Below, piece after piece: positions 10,557-24,500 of a stretch of 64,000 bases of DNA. The notes under the pieces were generated by a model. It did not search any database. It was not told where the DNA came from and saw nothing but the letters and a program-made list of their open reading frames with translations. Origin of the DNA: Chimonanthus salicifolius (lineage: Eukaryota; Streptophyta; Magnoliopsida; Laurales; Calycanthaceae); NCBI GenBank assembly GCA_013350335.1, contig CM023539.1, positions 33,838,631 through 33,902,630 on the forward strand, read 5' to 3'. How positions within the stretch are numbered: the first letter of the stretch is position 1; every line of letters starts with the position of its first letter. The position numbers and the translations under genes are program-made.

Positions 10557-12828
10557 TTATTTAGATGTTATAAATTAGTCTCTAGGTCCATATACTCTTA
10601 TTTAAATAATTTTGTGGTCTACTTTTGATTATTTTTGCCTCGTTTTATCTCAATCAAAAATCTTGTAAAATTGTAGAACTTATTTGTCAATTCGATCTTC
10701 GATTTTATCTTTATATTTTTCAATTGGGTTATAAATGTCTACATCAACAAATAAGCCCGCATATACATCAAGGGTTTAAAATTGGGTTTGGGCTCTATAA
10801 ATACAATTTTAGTTGGACTCAAATTTAACTAGTTCAGGCTTACTCGAGCACAGGTCCAAGTTTGGGTCATTAGATTGTAATTTGAGTCCAAGCTTGTTCA
10901 GGCTCAAAACCCGCCTTACCTGCTTGAGTTGCAACGCCATGTGTAAGGTGATCTTGCATGAGTAAAGAATAGTGCAAATTAAGACACAAACTAACAAAAA
11001 AATTATCTATACATTTTTTACACGAGACACACTAACAAAACATGTATGATAAAACTGTAACTCCTATCTCCCTTTTCATGAACAATTTTCTTTCAATAAC
11101 ATCTCTAAAGTCTAACCATTGTCGCAGCAGCGATTGCAAGTGGGGCAGCAATCGATTATGTGGATTGTTGGGAAGACCCGATTTGTCAAACACCTTCTTA
11201 GATACTAGACTCAACCACTTTCTCCAGTATTTGTCAGACGCAGCTATGTTTAATAATTCTCATTTTAATCGATAAAGTTGTATTAAATCAAGCGAATACT
11301 TAGATAGCAAATAGCAGAGGATTATAGAAAATTGTTTAAAATCACACATAAAGTACTTGACATGTTACTGAAGAACATAAAATTATTAGGCGTTACATGT
11401 ACATAAATTGATTTCGGCATTTGTAATTTTATAATATTAGACACTTTTTATTTTACCTTCCATTTTATCATAATAAACTAAAAAAGTATAAAAAAGGCAA
11501 AATAGAAATATTAGTAATTTATTATGATTAAAAACATTATATACAATAACTAAAGACTTTGATTTCAAGGTTTTTTTTTTTTTTCTGAATCCACTTTAGG
11601 ATTTCTATTTCCACATGTTTTTACCATCCAATTCAAATTCAGGATGTGAATTCCTAATAGTTGTTGGATGTATGAAATATTTTCTTCCTCTAATGGTGTA
11701 GGTGTTTGAATCTCTCACAAGATGCATGTTAAGAAATCAATGGTGTCAAGGTTGAAAATAACATCTTTATGTTCATAACTATAGTGTTGATTAAGAGGTA
11801 TTTTAATTTTTATGTATTGCATCATTAATATTTTTTTCTCAAACTTGCTTTCTCAGGTAGTCCATCACAAAAGAGATCCACCAACAAGTGGACAAAGTAG
11901 AGGAAGAGAGAACTATTGAAAAAAAAAAATCAAAACCGATATTTTGTTTAAATGCATTTTATTTTTTAATATTTGTTTTGTATTAAGGGTAGTAAGTCCA
12001 ATTTAAATTTTTATATTTTTAAAAGTCTAATATAGATTTTGTATTTTAGGTTTTTTACCTTTTATTATGCTAATTGTAGTATAAGTCTAGTATGACCCAG
12101 TTTTGTTAATCTAAAAATGGACATTGGGTACGATAAAAGAAAATATTTAGGTTAAAAAAATTGGTATTTAGATCTTTAAAAAAATGTATATAGGGCAAAA
12201 TAGATATTGGACGCATTAGCATAAAATTTTAGATTAAAAAATGGATATTAGGGCATGTAAGCATACAATTTTAAATTGAAAATGGATTTTGAGTCCGGTA
12301 GTATAAAAATTAAGGTTAAGAAATTTGATATAGATGATATTGGGTCTGACAGTAGTAACTGGACAATGAGACCCTTAATGGGCCACATACGGTCCGATAA
12401 AGCTATTGGGCCAAACTGGATCTATGTCTTGTTTGACCCTATATAAATGGGCCTGAATGCAGAGAGTCCGACAAGCCTAATGGGCTGTATCCAAATCATG
12501 ACGAATTGGGCCAGACCCAGAACCATTTACAACACTTATCTCAAAGTCATGATTTGGAAGCAGAGGCATACTTCCATTAATTTCTCTTATCGGGCTCCGT
12601 CCAGCCTCATTAGAAGTTGGGCTTCTAATCTTCATGGCTTGTTTCACAAGAAGTTCAGTGTTGCTTCTTTTGGATTCCTACAATGTACTTATTTCTATTT
12701 ATCTTATATAATTTCATCACATATCCATCTTTCATATCCATCTTCGTTAGGTAGAACTCATATTTAATCTTAAGATGTTTTCCGAGATTTATAAGCCCAT
12801 AACCAATAAGCACAAGAAGTACCAACAT
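10557..12828. other. AT-rich stretch without recognisable gene
   Basis: Only short open frames occur, none resembling a known protein. Near 12000-12360 degenerate phrases around ATTTTAGATTAAAAA and GGATATTGGG recur, suggesting old dispersed repeat sequence. Confidence 0.5.
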
Positions 12829-13292
12829 ATGGGCTATGTTTGGATGAGGGGTAAAGTTTATAGGAGTTACCCTTGAGTAGGGGTCACTCTTGAAGAGAGG
12901 TTACCCTTATCTTGTTTGGTAATTGTAGTGGTAAAGTAAGAATTTACCCTAAAGGTAAAAAATTTGTTTGGTAATTGTAACTAGAGGTATTAACAGTTTT
13001 ATGAGAATTGATAATTTTTAGTAAATTCATATAATTTAAAAAAATAAAATAAAATTTTATGAAATATAATTATTGAATAATATTCATCAATTAAAAAAAT
13101 TAAAATATTTTTCTCCATAGATGCAAAGAGGGGGTAAAGAGGGGCAAGGGTTTCCTGAAAACCCCCATGGTCCAATGGGTTTTCAAATGGGGAGGGAGAG
13201 GGGTAAAAATTTGAATTTTTATCCTCACCCCTCAATTACCAAACAAGGCTAATAGGTTACCCCCTTTTGCCCTGCCTCCCAAACGCAACCAT
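12829..13292. mobile_element. MITE candidate with TGTTTGG-type terminal inverted repeats
   Basis: The left end reads GGGCTATGTTTGGATGAGGG and the right end is its approximate reverse complement (CCTGCCTCCCAAACGCAACC). Internal phrases TTGTTTGGTAATTG (12902, 12963) and CAATTACCAAACAAG (13232) also face each other. Terminal GGG...GTTTGG repeats are common in plant hAT or PIF/Harbinger MITEs. No TSD was fixed. Confidence 0.5.
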
Positions 13293-13382
13293 GGAGTAAA
13301 TTTTGCCCCGGACTGACACTATTTTTGTCACACCCCGACCCTTGAACACGAGACCATTTTTTTTTTTTTTTGTGAATTCTCC

Positions 13383-16026
13383 TGTAACAACCTGGAGTTT
13401 TAACTTGGGGCCCATTGTATTTATCTTGGAATCTTTTAAATGAATTTTGGAGATTTAAACTCAATTTTGAGATTTATGGAAATCTTGATGTTAATTAACA
13501 AAATTAGAGAGGTGATTAAGTGAGATTTAAGAGAGGCTAAATTAAGTGAGAATTTAATTAAATAAGGTTGAAGAAGAAATGAAATTTAAGTTATATTTTT
13601 TTATTAGTGATGTGGCAACACGCCACATAAGCGATGATGTAGCAGCAGGTGGTGAGGTGGCATGTCACATGGCATGAGAAGACCTCCACCCACCATCTCC
13701 TCTTGTCACCTCATGCATTGAATGCATGAGGCAACACTACACTCAAACTTGACTGTGGTGTATTGACCAAGACAAGAAGAGAGAAGAATGAGCTTATGCT
13801 CATTTCTCTCTCCCTTCTCCCTCCTCTCATACGATTCTCTCACTCTCTCCTTCCCTCTCCATGCGGTACCATCTTCCTCCTCCCTCATTTCACACAATGG
13901 TACCCATACTCTATTCCTCTCATCTTCATCTTCATAGATGAGGCTTCAAGAAAGAGAAGAAAACAAGGAAGAAGTAAGACGGAGGAAAATCTAAAGCAAA
14001 GGGCAAGCGCCACTCTTCCACTCTCCCTCTCAAGCAACCTCCAAAATCTTCTTTCATCCAGATTTCTCTGCGAATACCAGGTTGGTCCCCTCTAACTCAG
14101 TATTTGGACTTATTTTGAAGTTTAAAATAGTTTAGAATCAACCCTAGACGAATTTGGTTAAGAAATATGGAAATTGGAAGAAAGTGGAAACTCATGGGTT
14201 TCCACACACATAACCCTTACAAGGTGAAGATCAACGGATTTTCTTAACCGAATTGTATATATTATTTTTCGAAAATGTAACTAATTAAATTTAGAACTAA
14301 TCTGACTGGATAGATTTGGAAATCAAGGCCAATGACCCAACCATTGGAAGTTTCGAAAATTGGAAAATTCGGACATTTCTGCAGTTTTTTGCAATTGTTT
14401 GTCTCAAGAAGATAGGCCTCGGAACCTACCTCGGAATCAGAGACCAGGTACCGAAACAACTGTAAATGCTACAACAAACTGTCAGCCTCGGAACCTACCT
14501 TGGAACCTCCGAGACCAGGTTCCTAAGCAATTGTTAGTGCGGAAGATCTGAAGGCATAAGCATGTTCCGACGGTTCGGCACAAGCTTCAGAATTTCCGAA
14601 GCAGACTGACTATGTTCCGAAGCAACTGAGATTGCATTATATTGTTCTAATTGGATTTATAAGATTTTTAGTTCACATATGGATTTGTTTAAGATGAAAG
14701 AATTATTGTGTTAAACATGCATGGAAATGACCGAAGAACCCGAGAGTAACCCCATCGTTGTGCGTGCCATTGCGTAATCCTCTCCTTCGTTGAATTCCGA
14801 CAAACAAGTAGGTTTTCCTACATTGTTGAATGCACTTGAGTGTGATCTTAATATTATGAAAATTATGAGTTGATGCTTTATAAAACCATGTATATTGCTT
14901 CTTGAAATGGTATTTACTCCACTTATGAGATATAGGAGTTCATTTATATACGATGAGAATAATGTGATTTCAACATGATTTGTATTGAGATATTTTACTA
15001 TATGTTTTATATGTTGAAGGAATATTAGAATTATATGATGGATAGTTTTGTCATCATGAAAACATTCATATACCTCATGCATGATTGCATGGGATGGAAT
15101 TGCATGAATATTGGGCAGAAAAGCTCCTGAGTTAGAAAGAAGTCCTGAAATAAATCACAATATTGGGTCATAGTGCTTCTGAGTCAGAAAGAAGTCTCGA
15201 AAATACAATATTAGGCCATAGTGCTCCTGGGTCTAAGAAGTCCCGAAAACCTGTATGGGGCATGATAAGGGCATACATCGATCATGACACCCATGGCATG
15301 ACATTTTATTATAAATGTGAAGTTTAATTGTGAATATGATATTTTTATAAGCAAATGGAGATGGTTTTGATATAATATTTTCTATTATGAGTTCGTTTAG
15401 GAAAATATGATGATTTTACAGTTACATGCTTATTATATGATTTTACTATAACACTCCTATGTGCACCTTCATTTCCCTCTGATTAGAACTCCTACTGTGC
15501 GCGTTGACTAAGCCCATATTTCACCCCCTTTAGGTACGAATACATGTGAAAGGCAAGAAGATGAGATGGGACCCAGTGGTAGCCAAGCATGAGTAGGATA
15601 AATGCAAAAGAAGAAATTATGAGCGTGATTGCATACAAAGAGAAAAATTGAATAGCATAATTTCATTTTTGATATTTTGAGAAAATGATATAATTCATAG
15701 GAGTGTGAACGTTGAAATGTAATATTTTGATTAACTCCTAGTTGTGGGATTTGATATTATTTGTAATTGACTTATGGGAATCCTTATGTTTTTGCTTAAG
15801 ATATAAATGATTTTATTCATGTATTACATGATCAAAGTTTCCGTAGGTTGTGCTAGCACGTGCAAAATGTCGTCGTGGACTTGTACCACGCATGTGTTAG
15901 GTTGGGGTAGTTGAGTATCGGGTCTACGAACTCAGACTCGCCTCGCATCGTGGCACTCCGCCCTCCTTCTAATTAATGTTCATTAACTTTCACTCAGATC
16001 AAGGTGGCAGAGGGCGGTGCGTCACA
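13383..16026 (+). mobile_element. Solo LTR (TGTAAC family) with perfect 5-bp TSD TCTCC
   Basis: The left terminus is TGTAACAACC at 13383 and the right terminus GGTGCGTCACA at 16026. The five bases before (13378-13382) and after (16027-16031) are both TCTCC. There is no coding region. Internal sequence near 14808 (AGTAGGTTTTCCTACAT) and the 3' end match, in inverted form, the element at 46904-51577. Length 2644 bases, in the range of long gypsy LTRs. Recombination between two LTRs is the usual way such a structure arises. Confidence 0.85.
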
Positions 16027-16031
16027 TCTCC

Positions 16032-17617
16032 ATCACCTGCCAAGCCTATTCACATGTGGGAACCATACCCACCTAGTAGTCTCCACAGTCTCCAAGTCTC
16101 CTTGAGATTTGGGAATCCTACTGAAATTTTGACAAAGTCTCTCCTAAAAATAGGATCATGGGGACCTTTCCTTGGCCAGATTTCGATCGAGATTCATTAA
16201 CCTGCCTCATTATTCCATCACAATCACATTCTAGATCACATTCTACTGTCTCTATCGAATAACTACCCTTACCACAAACCCATTATCTCATAATACTAAA
16301 TGTCTAGGTGTACAGTCCCCTTTAACTACAGTCCATAAAATATATTTCAAACACTACGTCATTATGGGATTCAATCTATATGTGTGGACCTCAACTACAA
16401 GCCATAATACATGTTTTCTACATAAATTAACATTTCACATATCAACTAAGGTACAAAATATAAGATAATGTCTTCAAATGAGCAGCTCTTAGGCTCACCT
16501 TTGGGGTCATTCGGACCCCGCCTCCCCAATGGTTCCTGAAATTTGCAAGAGCATATAAAGTCCAATGAGGAATGTCAAGCATGCAACACACACTCACACA
16601 TCTCATAGTTACATCCATATGTCATACTCGCATTCACATAATCATTCATGTGCAATGCCCAATGTCATGCATGTCATGCATGTCATGAAATGTATCACTT
16701 TCCACATTGTCACCCGGTCAAACCATGGTCTCAATGCCCCATCACCCTTGAGGCATCACTCAACTTGAGGCCATACAAACCAATACGATCTCCGATGCGC
16801 GTTTAGCATGATTAATCCTGCGTGTCCAATACAACTTATTCTGCGTGTCCAGTACGTCTTACTATGCGTACCCAATCACAACATTGAAGCATCATCATTG
16901 ACGTGTCTTACTCGATGGAGCCCAAATTAAAAAAGAAAAAGAGAAAAAACAGAACAAGAAAAAACATGCCCACAACTCGGGTTAGACCAACAACCCAAAT
17001 GAAGTCCAACAACTAAGGCGAGCCAAAGTATGGAACACACAAGATCCAAGGCCCAAAACTTGACTGAAAAAGAGAAACATCAGTAAACTAATTGGCCAAG
17101 CAATGGAGCCCACAAGCAAGGCACCCCAGAAACAAGGCTGGAGAAAATTAAAAAATCTAAACTGCAAGAAAAGAAGTCGTTGCATCTTCTGCCACTGCTA
17201 GCATCCCCATCGAGCCAATAAATCAGATTCATGGACCTGGATTTGTTAGCTTTGCATATAGTCACCATATTTGATTTAAGCTTACCCATAAGCAAAGCAA
17301 TAGCTTTCAGCAAGACCCTGAGATTTCAAGCAGGGTCAGAATGGCTAGCATATCAAAATTCTGGCACTGCTATTGATCTAGAAGGAGGTGCCTCTGTCAA
17401 AAAGGGAACTCCTAGTGGCTTGTGGTTCAGAGAAGTATCCCACAAAACCATACCCATCATAGAAGGCATCAAGATGGTAACCATTGTGGCTCCAGATGTT
17501 GGCGAGCAGAAGACAACATGCGTATGAGAAAACAAAACAGTAGGAGCGAGAACAAAGGAGCCACTAGCTTGAGGATAAGGTGGAGGGAGGTTCCAATAAG
17601 CGGTGAAACTATCTTTT
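16032..17617. repeat. Gene-free tract around the solo LTR, probably an older LTR
   Basis: Together with 13326-13377 (which starts TGTCACACCCCGACCC, an LTR-like start) this is the sequence into which the TCTCC solo LTR inserted. It contains short direct repeats such as TGCGTGTCCA (about 16819 and 16843) and a CATGTCATG run near 16670. No gene or clear right terminus was found. Confidence 0.4.
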
Positions 17618-17672
17618 TGTTAGGACTGGGCTTCCAGCCCAAAAGACTAGCATGGTAGGTGGAGTGACCCAA

Positions 17673-18154
17673 TGTAACGACCCAACTCTACCATTTCCAA
17701 GTGTGATATTGTCTGCTTTGGTACCCACATGGACCTACACGGTTTTGTTCCTGGGCCCTGACCCACATGGTCAGGCCCAAAAGGCCTCACACAAGGGAGG
17801 GGGGCTCCTCTCATATAAATTCCCACCCCACCACCTCACAACTGATGTGGGACTTTGAGGTGGGTGGTGGGTATTACAAGCCACCCCCCTTAATACTAGA
17901 GCCGTCCCCGACTCTGTCACATCACAGAGGTAGAGGGCCTACACAGTCCGAGTATTGAACATTTCTCTGATACCAATTGGACGACCCTACCCTACCATTC
18001 TCAAGTGTGATATTGTCCGCTTTGGGACCCATATGGACCCATAAGGTTTTGCTCAAAGGCCTCACACAAGGGAGGGGGCCTTTTCTCATATAAACTCTCA
18101 CCCCACCCACCTCACAACCTATGTGGGACTTTGAGGTGAGTGGTGGGTATTACA
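17673..18154 (-). mobile_element. TRIM element nested in the old TRIM
   Basis: Two related LTRs (17673-17878 and 17978-18154) share AAGTGTGATATTGTC(T/C)GC and ATGTGGGACTTTGAGGTG and end in ATTACA. Between them lies CTCTGATACCAATT at 17965-17978, the reverse of a TTGGTATCAGAG primer site, which places the 5' LTR on the right and the element on the minus strand. The flanks CCCAA and TCCAA form a TSD with one mismatch. No protein is encoded. Confidence 0.82.
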
Positions 18155-18195
18155 TCCAATCCCATATAAGTCCTTAGTTTTCTCCTCTTGCCAGG

Positions 18196-18565
18196 GGTCA
18201 AAATATCGGCCGATACTGTGCGTATTGGCCGATATATATCGGATTTTTGACCACCGAATTATATCGGCCGATACGTATAGTATCGTCTGTACCAAAAAAA
18301 AATCGGCCGTATGAACGAATTTTTGACAAAATTATCAGTCATGATATCGGTCGAATTTTAAAAATTCGATTTTTTTTTTAAAAAAAAACTTTTTTTAAAG
18401 AAAATATAGGCCGAGATGACTGATATATCGGTCAAAATCTTGGCCGAATCTGGGTCGAATTTCCTTTGGACCTACCGTTTTTTCCAGAAAAAAACAGTAA
18501 AAGTCGGGCCTGGGCCCAACTCAAGTTTGGCGATATTTTGCCAATATATCGGACGATATCTCATG
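18196..18565. repeat. Subterminal ATCGGCCGAT palindromes of the hAT element
   Basis: Perfect or near copies of TATCGGCCGATA recur here (for example 18207, 18227, 18266, 18345). Arrays of short motifs near the ends are known transposase-binding regions in hAT elements such as Ac. The role here is inferred from position. Confidence 0.7.
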
Positions 18566-18717
18566 TCTGATATATCGGGCGAGATCTCACCTGTCAACCA
18601 ATTTCTCCCAGTCAAATCTCTGTGTACAGCAGACTGCAGGATTCGGCTGGTTCGACATGCGTGAATATTTTATTATTTTTTTTAAATCTGAAAAATCGAC
18701 CCAGTCCAATTTTTTTC

Positions 18718-18725
18718 TATAAATA
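18718..18725 (+). promoter_or_regulatory. Probable TATA box of the hAT transposase
   Basis: TATAAATA lies about 190 bases before a consensus splice donor. It is conserved as TATAAATC at about 28263 in the deleted relative, together with the downstream leader and donor. Confidence 0.6.
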
Positions 18726-18914
18726 CCATTCACCTACACTTCAAATTTCACAAGCTTATTTTCAAGGAAAAAACCAGATTTTACCATTTCTCTTCCAAAA
18801 AAAAATTCACTCTTCATTACTTGATCTAACTAAATTCTAAACGACCCGGATTTGGTTGAAACAGAACGATCCAAACCGTTCAAAGTTTTCTTCATTTATA
18901 GATCTACTGATCTT

Positions 18915-21575
18915 GTAAGTTTTGTAATTTATTTCGCTTTACATGTATTTTATTTTAATTCTTTTCAGCCAAAAATAACATAAAAGTGTTATAATTTGTT
19001 AAAAAATGCTTGAACTTAAATAACATATGTAGTAAATAAAAGTTTTATAAAGGTGTTATAATTTTTTTCCATCTGAATGTATCTTTAGTTATTTTTTGTG
19101 TACTTTGTCAGTTACAATTTTTTTTTCATTTATTTATTCCTTTTTGTTAACTATTTCAACATAAAATAGCATAAATGAAAAAAAAAGTTAGAAAATGATA
19201 AAACCTATAAAATAATAGATGAAAATTTTTCATTTGCTCTTAGTTACTGTTACTAACATGTCAAAATTTACAGCAACATTTTTACTTTCATTTACTCTTT
19301 ATTTTTATTATTTCATTAAAAAATATGGATTATGACTTATAAATGTTAGAAAATGGAAAAACCTATAAAATAATAGATGGAATTTTTTTATTTTCTGTTA
19401 TTTATTGTATACTAACTTCTTTTACAGGGATGCAATTTTTTCCTTTTATTTTCTTTCTTTTCGTAATTATTTCATCATTAACTATGGATTATGACATATA
19501 AATGTTAGAAAATGGTAAAACCTATAAAATAATAGATGAATTTTTTTTATTTGCTGTTATTTACTTTATACTAAATTCTTTTACAGGGATACAATTTTTT
19601 TCCTTTTCTTTTCTTTCTTTTTGTAATTATTTCATCATTAACTATGGATTATGACATATAAATGTTAGAAAATGGTAAAACCTATAAAATAATAAATGAA
19701 ACTTTTTATTTGCTGTTATTTACTGTATACTAAATTTATTTTATAGGGATAAAAATTTTTCCTTTTATTTTCTGTCGTTTTCTAATTATTTCATCATTAA
19801 CTATGGATTATGACATATAAATGTTAGTAAATGGTAAAACCTATAAAATAATAAATTAAATTTTTTTTATTTGCTGTTATTTACTGTATACTAACTTCTT
19901 TTACAGGTATGAAATTTTTTCCTTTTATTTTCTTTCTTTTTGTAATTATTTCATCATTAACTATGGAATATGACATATAAATGTTAGAAAATGGTAAAAC
20001 CTATAAAATAATACATGAAAATTTTTCATTAGCTCTTATTTAATGGGACTAACATGTCAAAATTTACAGAAACATTTTTACTTTCATTTACTCTTTATTT
20101 TTATTATTTCATTAAAAAATATGGATTATGACTTATAAATGTTAGAAAATGGTAAAACCTATAAAATAATAGATGGAAATTTTTTATTTGCTGTTATTTA
20201 TTGTATACTAACTTCTTTTACAGGGATGCAATTTTTTCCTTTTATTTTCTTTCTTTTCGTAATTATTTCATCATTAACTATGGATTATGACATATAAATG
20301 TTAGAAAATGGTAAAACCTATAAAATAATAGATGAAATTTTTTTATTTGATTTTATTTACTGTATACTAACTTTTTTATAGGGATAAAATTTTTTCCTTT
20401 TATTTTATTTCTTTTTGTAATTATTTCATCATTAACTATGGATTATGACATATAAATGTTAGAAAATGGTAAACCTATAAAATAATGCATGGATTTTTTT
20501 TATTTGCTATTATGTAATATATACTAACTTATTTTACAGGTATTAAATTTTGTCCTTTTCTTTTCTTTCTTTTTGTAATTATTTCATCATTAATTATGGA
20601 ATATGACAAATAAATGTTAGAAAATGGTAAAACCTATAAAATAATACATGAAATTTTTTATTTGTTGTTATTTACTGTATACTAACTTCTTTTACAAGGA
20701 TGCAATTTTTTCCTTTTATTTTCTGTCGTTTTCTAATTATTTTATCATTAACTATGGATTATGACATATAAATGTTAGTAAATGGTAAAACCTATAAAAT
20801 AATAAATGAAATTTTTTTGTTTGTTATTTACTGTATACTTACTTCTTTTATAGGGATGCAATTTTTTCCTTTTATTTTCTTTTTTTTTTGTAATTACTTC
20901 ATCATTAACTATGGAATATGACATATAAATGTTAGAAAATGGTAAAACCTATAAAATAATACATGAAATTTTTTTATTTGCTGTTATTTACTATATACTA
21001 ACTTCTTTTACAGGGATGTAATTTTTTCCTTTTATTTTCTTTCTTTTTGTAATTATTTCATTATTATCTATGGACTATGACATATAAATGTTAGAAAATG
21101 GTAAAACCTATAAAATAATACATGAATTTTTTTTATTTGCTGTTATTTACTGTATACTAGCTTCTTTTACAGGGATGCAATTTTTCCTTTTATTTTCTTT
21201 ATTTTTTGTAATTAGTGGAGAATACAAGTTGAGAAGGATATGACGAGAACATGAGATTTAACTTATGATAGACCGAGGTGCACATATAAAAAAACAATGT
21301 ATTATTGTTATCACTGCAATATTTAGTGGATAATTCAATTTGGGAAGGATATGATGAGAACAGAGATGTAACTTATGATGGGGTGAGATTTTTTTTTAAA
21401 AAAAAGGCAATGTATTATTGTACTTAATGTAATATTTAGTGGAGAATGTGATTTGACATAGATGTGAACGGACACACTGGATGCATTTATTTAGTGTACA
21501 TGTAATATTGTTTAATATATTTTAAATTTAAATTCATCTATTTATCGAACTTCTGAATCATAATTTATACTGTAG
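18915..21575 (+). other. Predicted 5'-leader intron of the hAT transposase
   Basis: The donor is CTT|GTAAGTTTTG at 18915, also preserved in the relative at 28337. The last acceptor is ACTGTAG at 21575, four bases before the transposase ATG. The intron is 2.66 kb and holds the tandem array described separately. This is inferred from splice signals; no transcript evidence is available here. Confidence 0.6.
19190..21200 (+). repeat. Tandem array of ~158-bp units, each with a branch-point and 3' splice-site-like sequence
   Basis: About 13 units recur at 154-162-base spacing, each containing AACCTATAAAATAATA, then TACTAAC TTCTTTTACAGG or a close form (near 19250, 19399, 19570, 19728, 19889, 20043, 20206, 20363, 20521, 20678, 20836, 20997, 21155). 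TACTAAC matches the ideal intron branch point, and TTTTACAG or TTTTATAG an acceptor. Some units have instead TACTAACATG...TTTACAG. The deleted relative (28600-29220) keeps about four more diverged units. Confidence 0.85.
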
Positions 21576-21579
21576 ATAA

Positions 21580-24500
21580 ATGGCACGAAAAACAGAAGAT
21601 CCTGCATGGGAATTTGGTGAGAAACTTGATAACATAGTTCGTTGCTGTTTGTGCGAGAAAACTATGACAGGTGGCGTTACCTGTTTAAAAGAACGTGTTG
21701 CAGGGAAAACATGTAATGTTGCCGCATGCACGTAGGCAACTCCGACACAAAAAAGAATATGTCGTGAGTTACTCAAAGTAAATGTGGAGAAGAAAATATT
21801 AAAAACAGATGCAGAAAAAGCGGCATTGGAAGTTGCAATGGAGGAAATTTACAGTAACCAAGATGACAAGTGTGTGCAGGTGGGTAGTTCAGAGTCCTCC
21901 GATGAGGACTCAGATGAGACGCAGGAGGCGCGAGACTTGCGGCGGGCTTTGAGAGAGAGTCGTCGCGATATGCATATAAGCGGCTATGGTGGTGCAGGTA
22001 ATATAAAATTTATGTTTTTAGAAAATCACAAATACATTTTATTGAGATGGAAATTAGAAAAAAAATGCTAATCCACTTATTTTTATTAATCTATGCAGGT
22101 GGGTCTTGCCATGGTGGTGCAAGTGGATCTGGTTTAAAGAAGAAAAAGAATACTAGATTATGGGCTACATGGAAATCAATGAAGACTATATTTGGCATGT
22201 GTAATCAAAATGCACTCATTGATCCGCACTAGACGTCAATCCAGAAATCGTCGGCCCTGCGGATCCAACATGGGATAAGCCCGCCTCTTTGATGCAGAGG
22301 AAAATAGACCAGGCCACAAGAGACGAGGCCAAAAAAGGCATTGGAAAGGCTGCAACAAAATACTTCGCAGATATTCACAAGCCACCAAGGGATATACAAA
22401 ATCCCTATCTACGGGCCCTTTGTTATGCATCTGCAATTGCTGGGCCATCAATAAATTTTCCTTCACCATATGAAATATCTACATCATTCATTCTAGGTGA
22501 AATTCAAAGAATTAGGGAATGGGTGGATACATTTAAAGAGTCATGGGCTAAAATTGGGGTGACAATTATGTGTGATGGGTGGACTAGTAAAGATAACAAA
22601 ACTATGGTAAACTTCCTCCTGTACAATTGTCGGGGTACAGTTTACCATAAATCTTTTGATACAACACAATTTAGCAACGACGGAGAACTTATTTGCGGCT
22701 TGATGTTGGAAGTTTGTCAATTTGAAGGACTTGAGAATGTTGTCCAAATTGTAACGGACAATAGATCGACTTATAAATCTGCAAGAAATATGGTCAGCAG
22801 ACATCACCCCTGGATCTTTTGGACTACGTGCGCGGCGCATTGTATAGATCTTATACTTAAGGATTTTGGGAGAGAGCTATTGATGACCAGCCTCATCAAT
22901 GCTTGCAGAGAAGTTACTACTTTTATCTACAGTCACAAACAAGTCCTAGATGTAATGAGGAAGTACACGGGAAATTGTGAACTGTTGTGTCCCGCAGTAA
23001 CTCGTTTCACAACGGTTTACCTTACTCTAACCAGTTTCTTAAGAAGCAAGGATAAGTTGATTAAGATGTGTCGAAGCAGGAGATTTTGGGAGGCGGTCCC
23101 CGCCTATAACATTAAGGCTAATGAGCATACACAGAAAGCGGCAGGGATTTTGAGAACTACTTCCTTTTGGGAGAATATCACATTTGGCATCAACCTTGTC
23201 TCTCCGGTACACTCGGACTAGCCGATGGAGATGAGAAGCCAACACTGCCATACGTATTTAAAAGTATTATCCATGCAAAAACCGAAATACAAGTCCTAAC
23301 CGGCGATGAGTCTGTGTGGTTTTTCATCATCTCGACACGTATTACAGAGTTCTTCATGGATAACCCACAATTCATGGCAGGTTAGTGATATATGTGTTTC
23401 TTCATTTGATATGTGAGTTTATACTTTATAATACTAATTGTAATTTATTACACTTTGCAGCTTATTTTTTGTATCCCTTTTCGAAGAAACCTTCTAAGTT
23501 GGCCCCGACTATATCAAGATTAACTGTCTTCGACGCTTTTAGAAGAACGTTGGAGAAAATGGTCATTATTGATCCCAATGAGCGAGTTGGTTGTATGAAT
23601 GAGGTATTGCTTTAATTTTTTATTTTTTATTATAATTTGTGGGTCATACTAAAAGATATTGTGTTTATCATTGTTACAGCTGCATATATTTGAAGGCCGC
23701 ACAGAATCATTTGCGAATCTCGGCGCTGATGTTACTTTGCAAGAGACGGCTAGGATGACACTGGCGACGTGGTGGAAATGGTTTGGGCACAGTACACCTA
23801 ATTTGAAGAAGTATGCAATAAAGTTGCTTAGCCAGACATCAAGTGCAAGTAATTACGAAAGAAACTGGTAGACATTTAAGTATGTTCATAGTCAGCCACG
23901 AAATAGGTTGTCCTCAGAAAAGCTCAATGAATTAGTGTTCCTCCACTACAATCAACACCTTAGGGCGAAAAACTTAAAGAGGTACCCAGAGATTACACAT
24001 GCTTCTGCTGAGGATTTTTTCATGCCTATTGATCTGGAACATATATTTGTATTCGATGATACACTGGGAGAATGGATCTAAGAACGTGAGGAGCCACTAC
24101 TGCACAACCTCAACGCACATAATCTCCTAAGAGAAGTGGAGATGGGATTGGCTGAAGATGACAAGGAGGATACATCGAACGCTGGTCGTAGCCATTCAGT
24201 TAGCGATCGGCCCACATATTCGAATAGGCGACGTGACCGTACTTCAACAAATACCCAGATGGCACCACACCGCCATTCTATTAGTGAGCGACCGTCTGCC
24301 CAATCGGGAGAGGGTGCCTCAGCACAAAGGAGGAGGATTGAGAGAGGGAAATCACAACTCATTCCCAGCAGTCAACCACCAAGTTGTCGGGACCACGGGT
24401 TCGCCGCGTCTGATGATTCTACCGATGACAATGGCGGTTCAAATAATGGACTTCTTTGGAGAGATTGTTATCCGGCTGGGACTGGTGCTGCGGAGGATGA

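Noticed and set aside
11032..11275. 60-77-residue frames on both strands near 11.1 kb
   Set aside because: Short, overlapping on opposite strands, and without recognisable motifs.
12447..12767. 106-residue plus-strand open frame
   Set aside because: No recognisable motif. Surrounding phrases (GGGCC-rich, repeated) look like dispersed repeat sequence.
13706..14095. Overlapping open frames on both strands, 63-110 residues
   Set aside because: They lie inside a solo LTR with verified TSD and are Ser/Arg/Leu-rich, from CT-rich leader sequence. No domain is recognisable.
16982..17672. Cluster of 60-98-residue frames on both strands
   Set aside because: No family resemblance and no conserved start. 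The region is repeat-derived.
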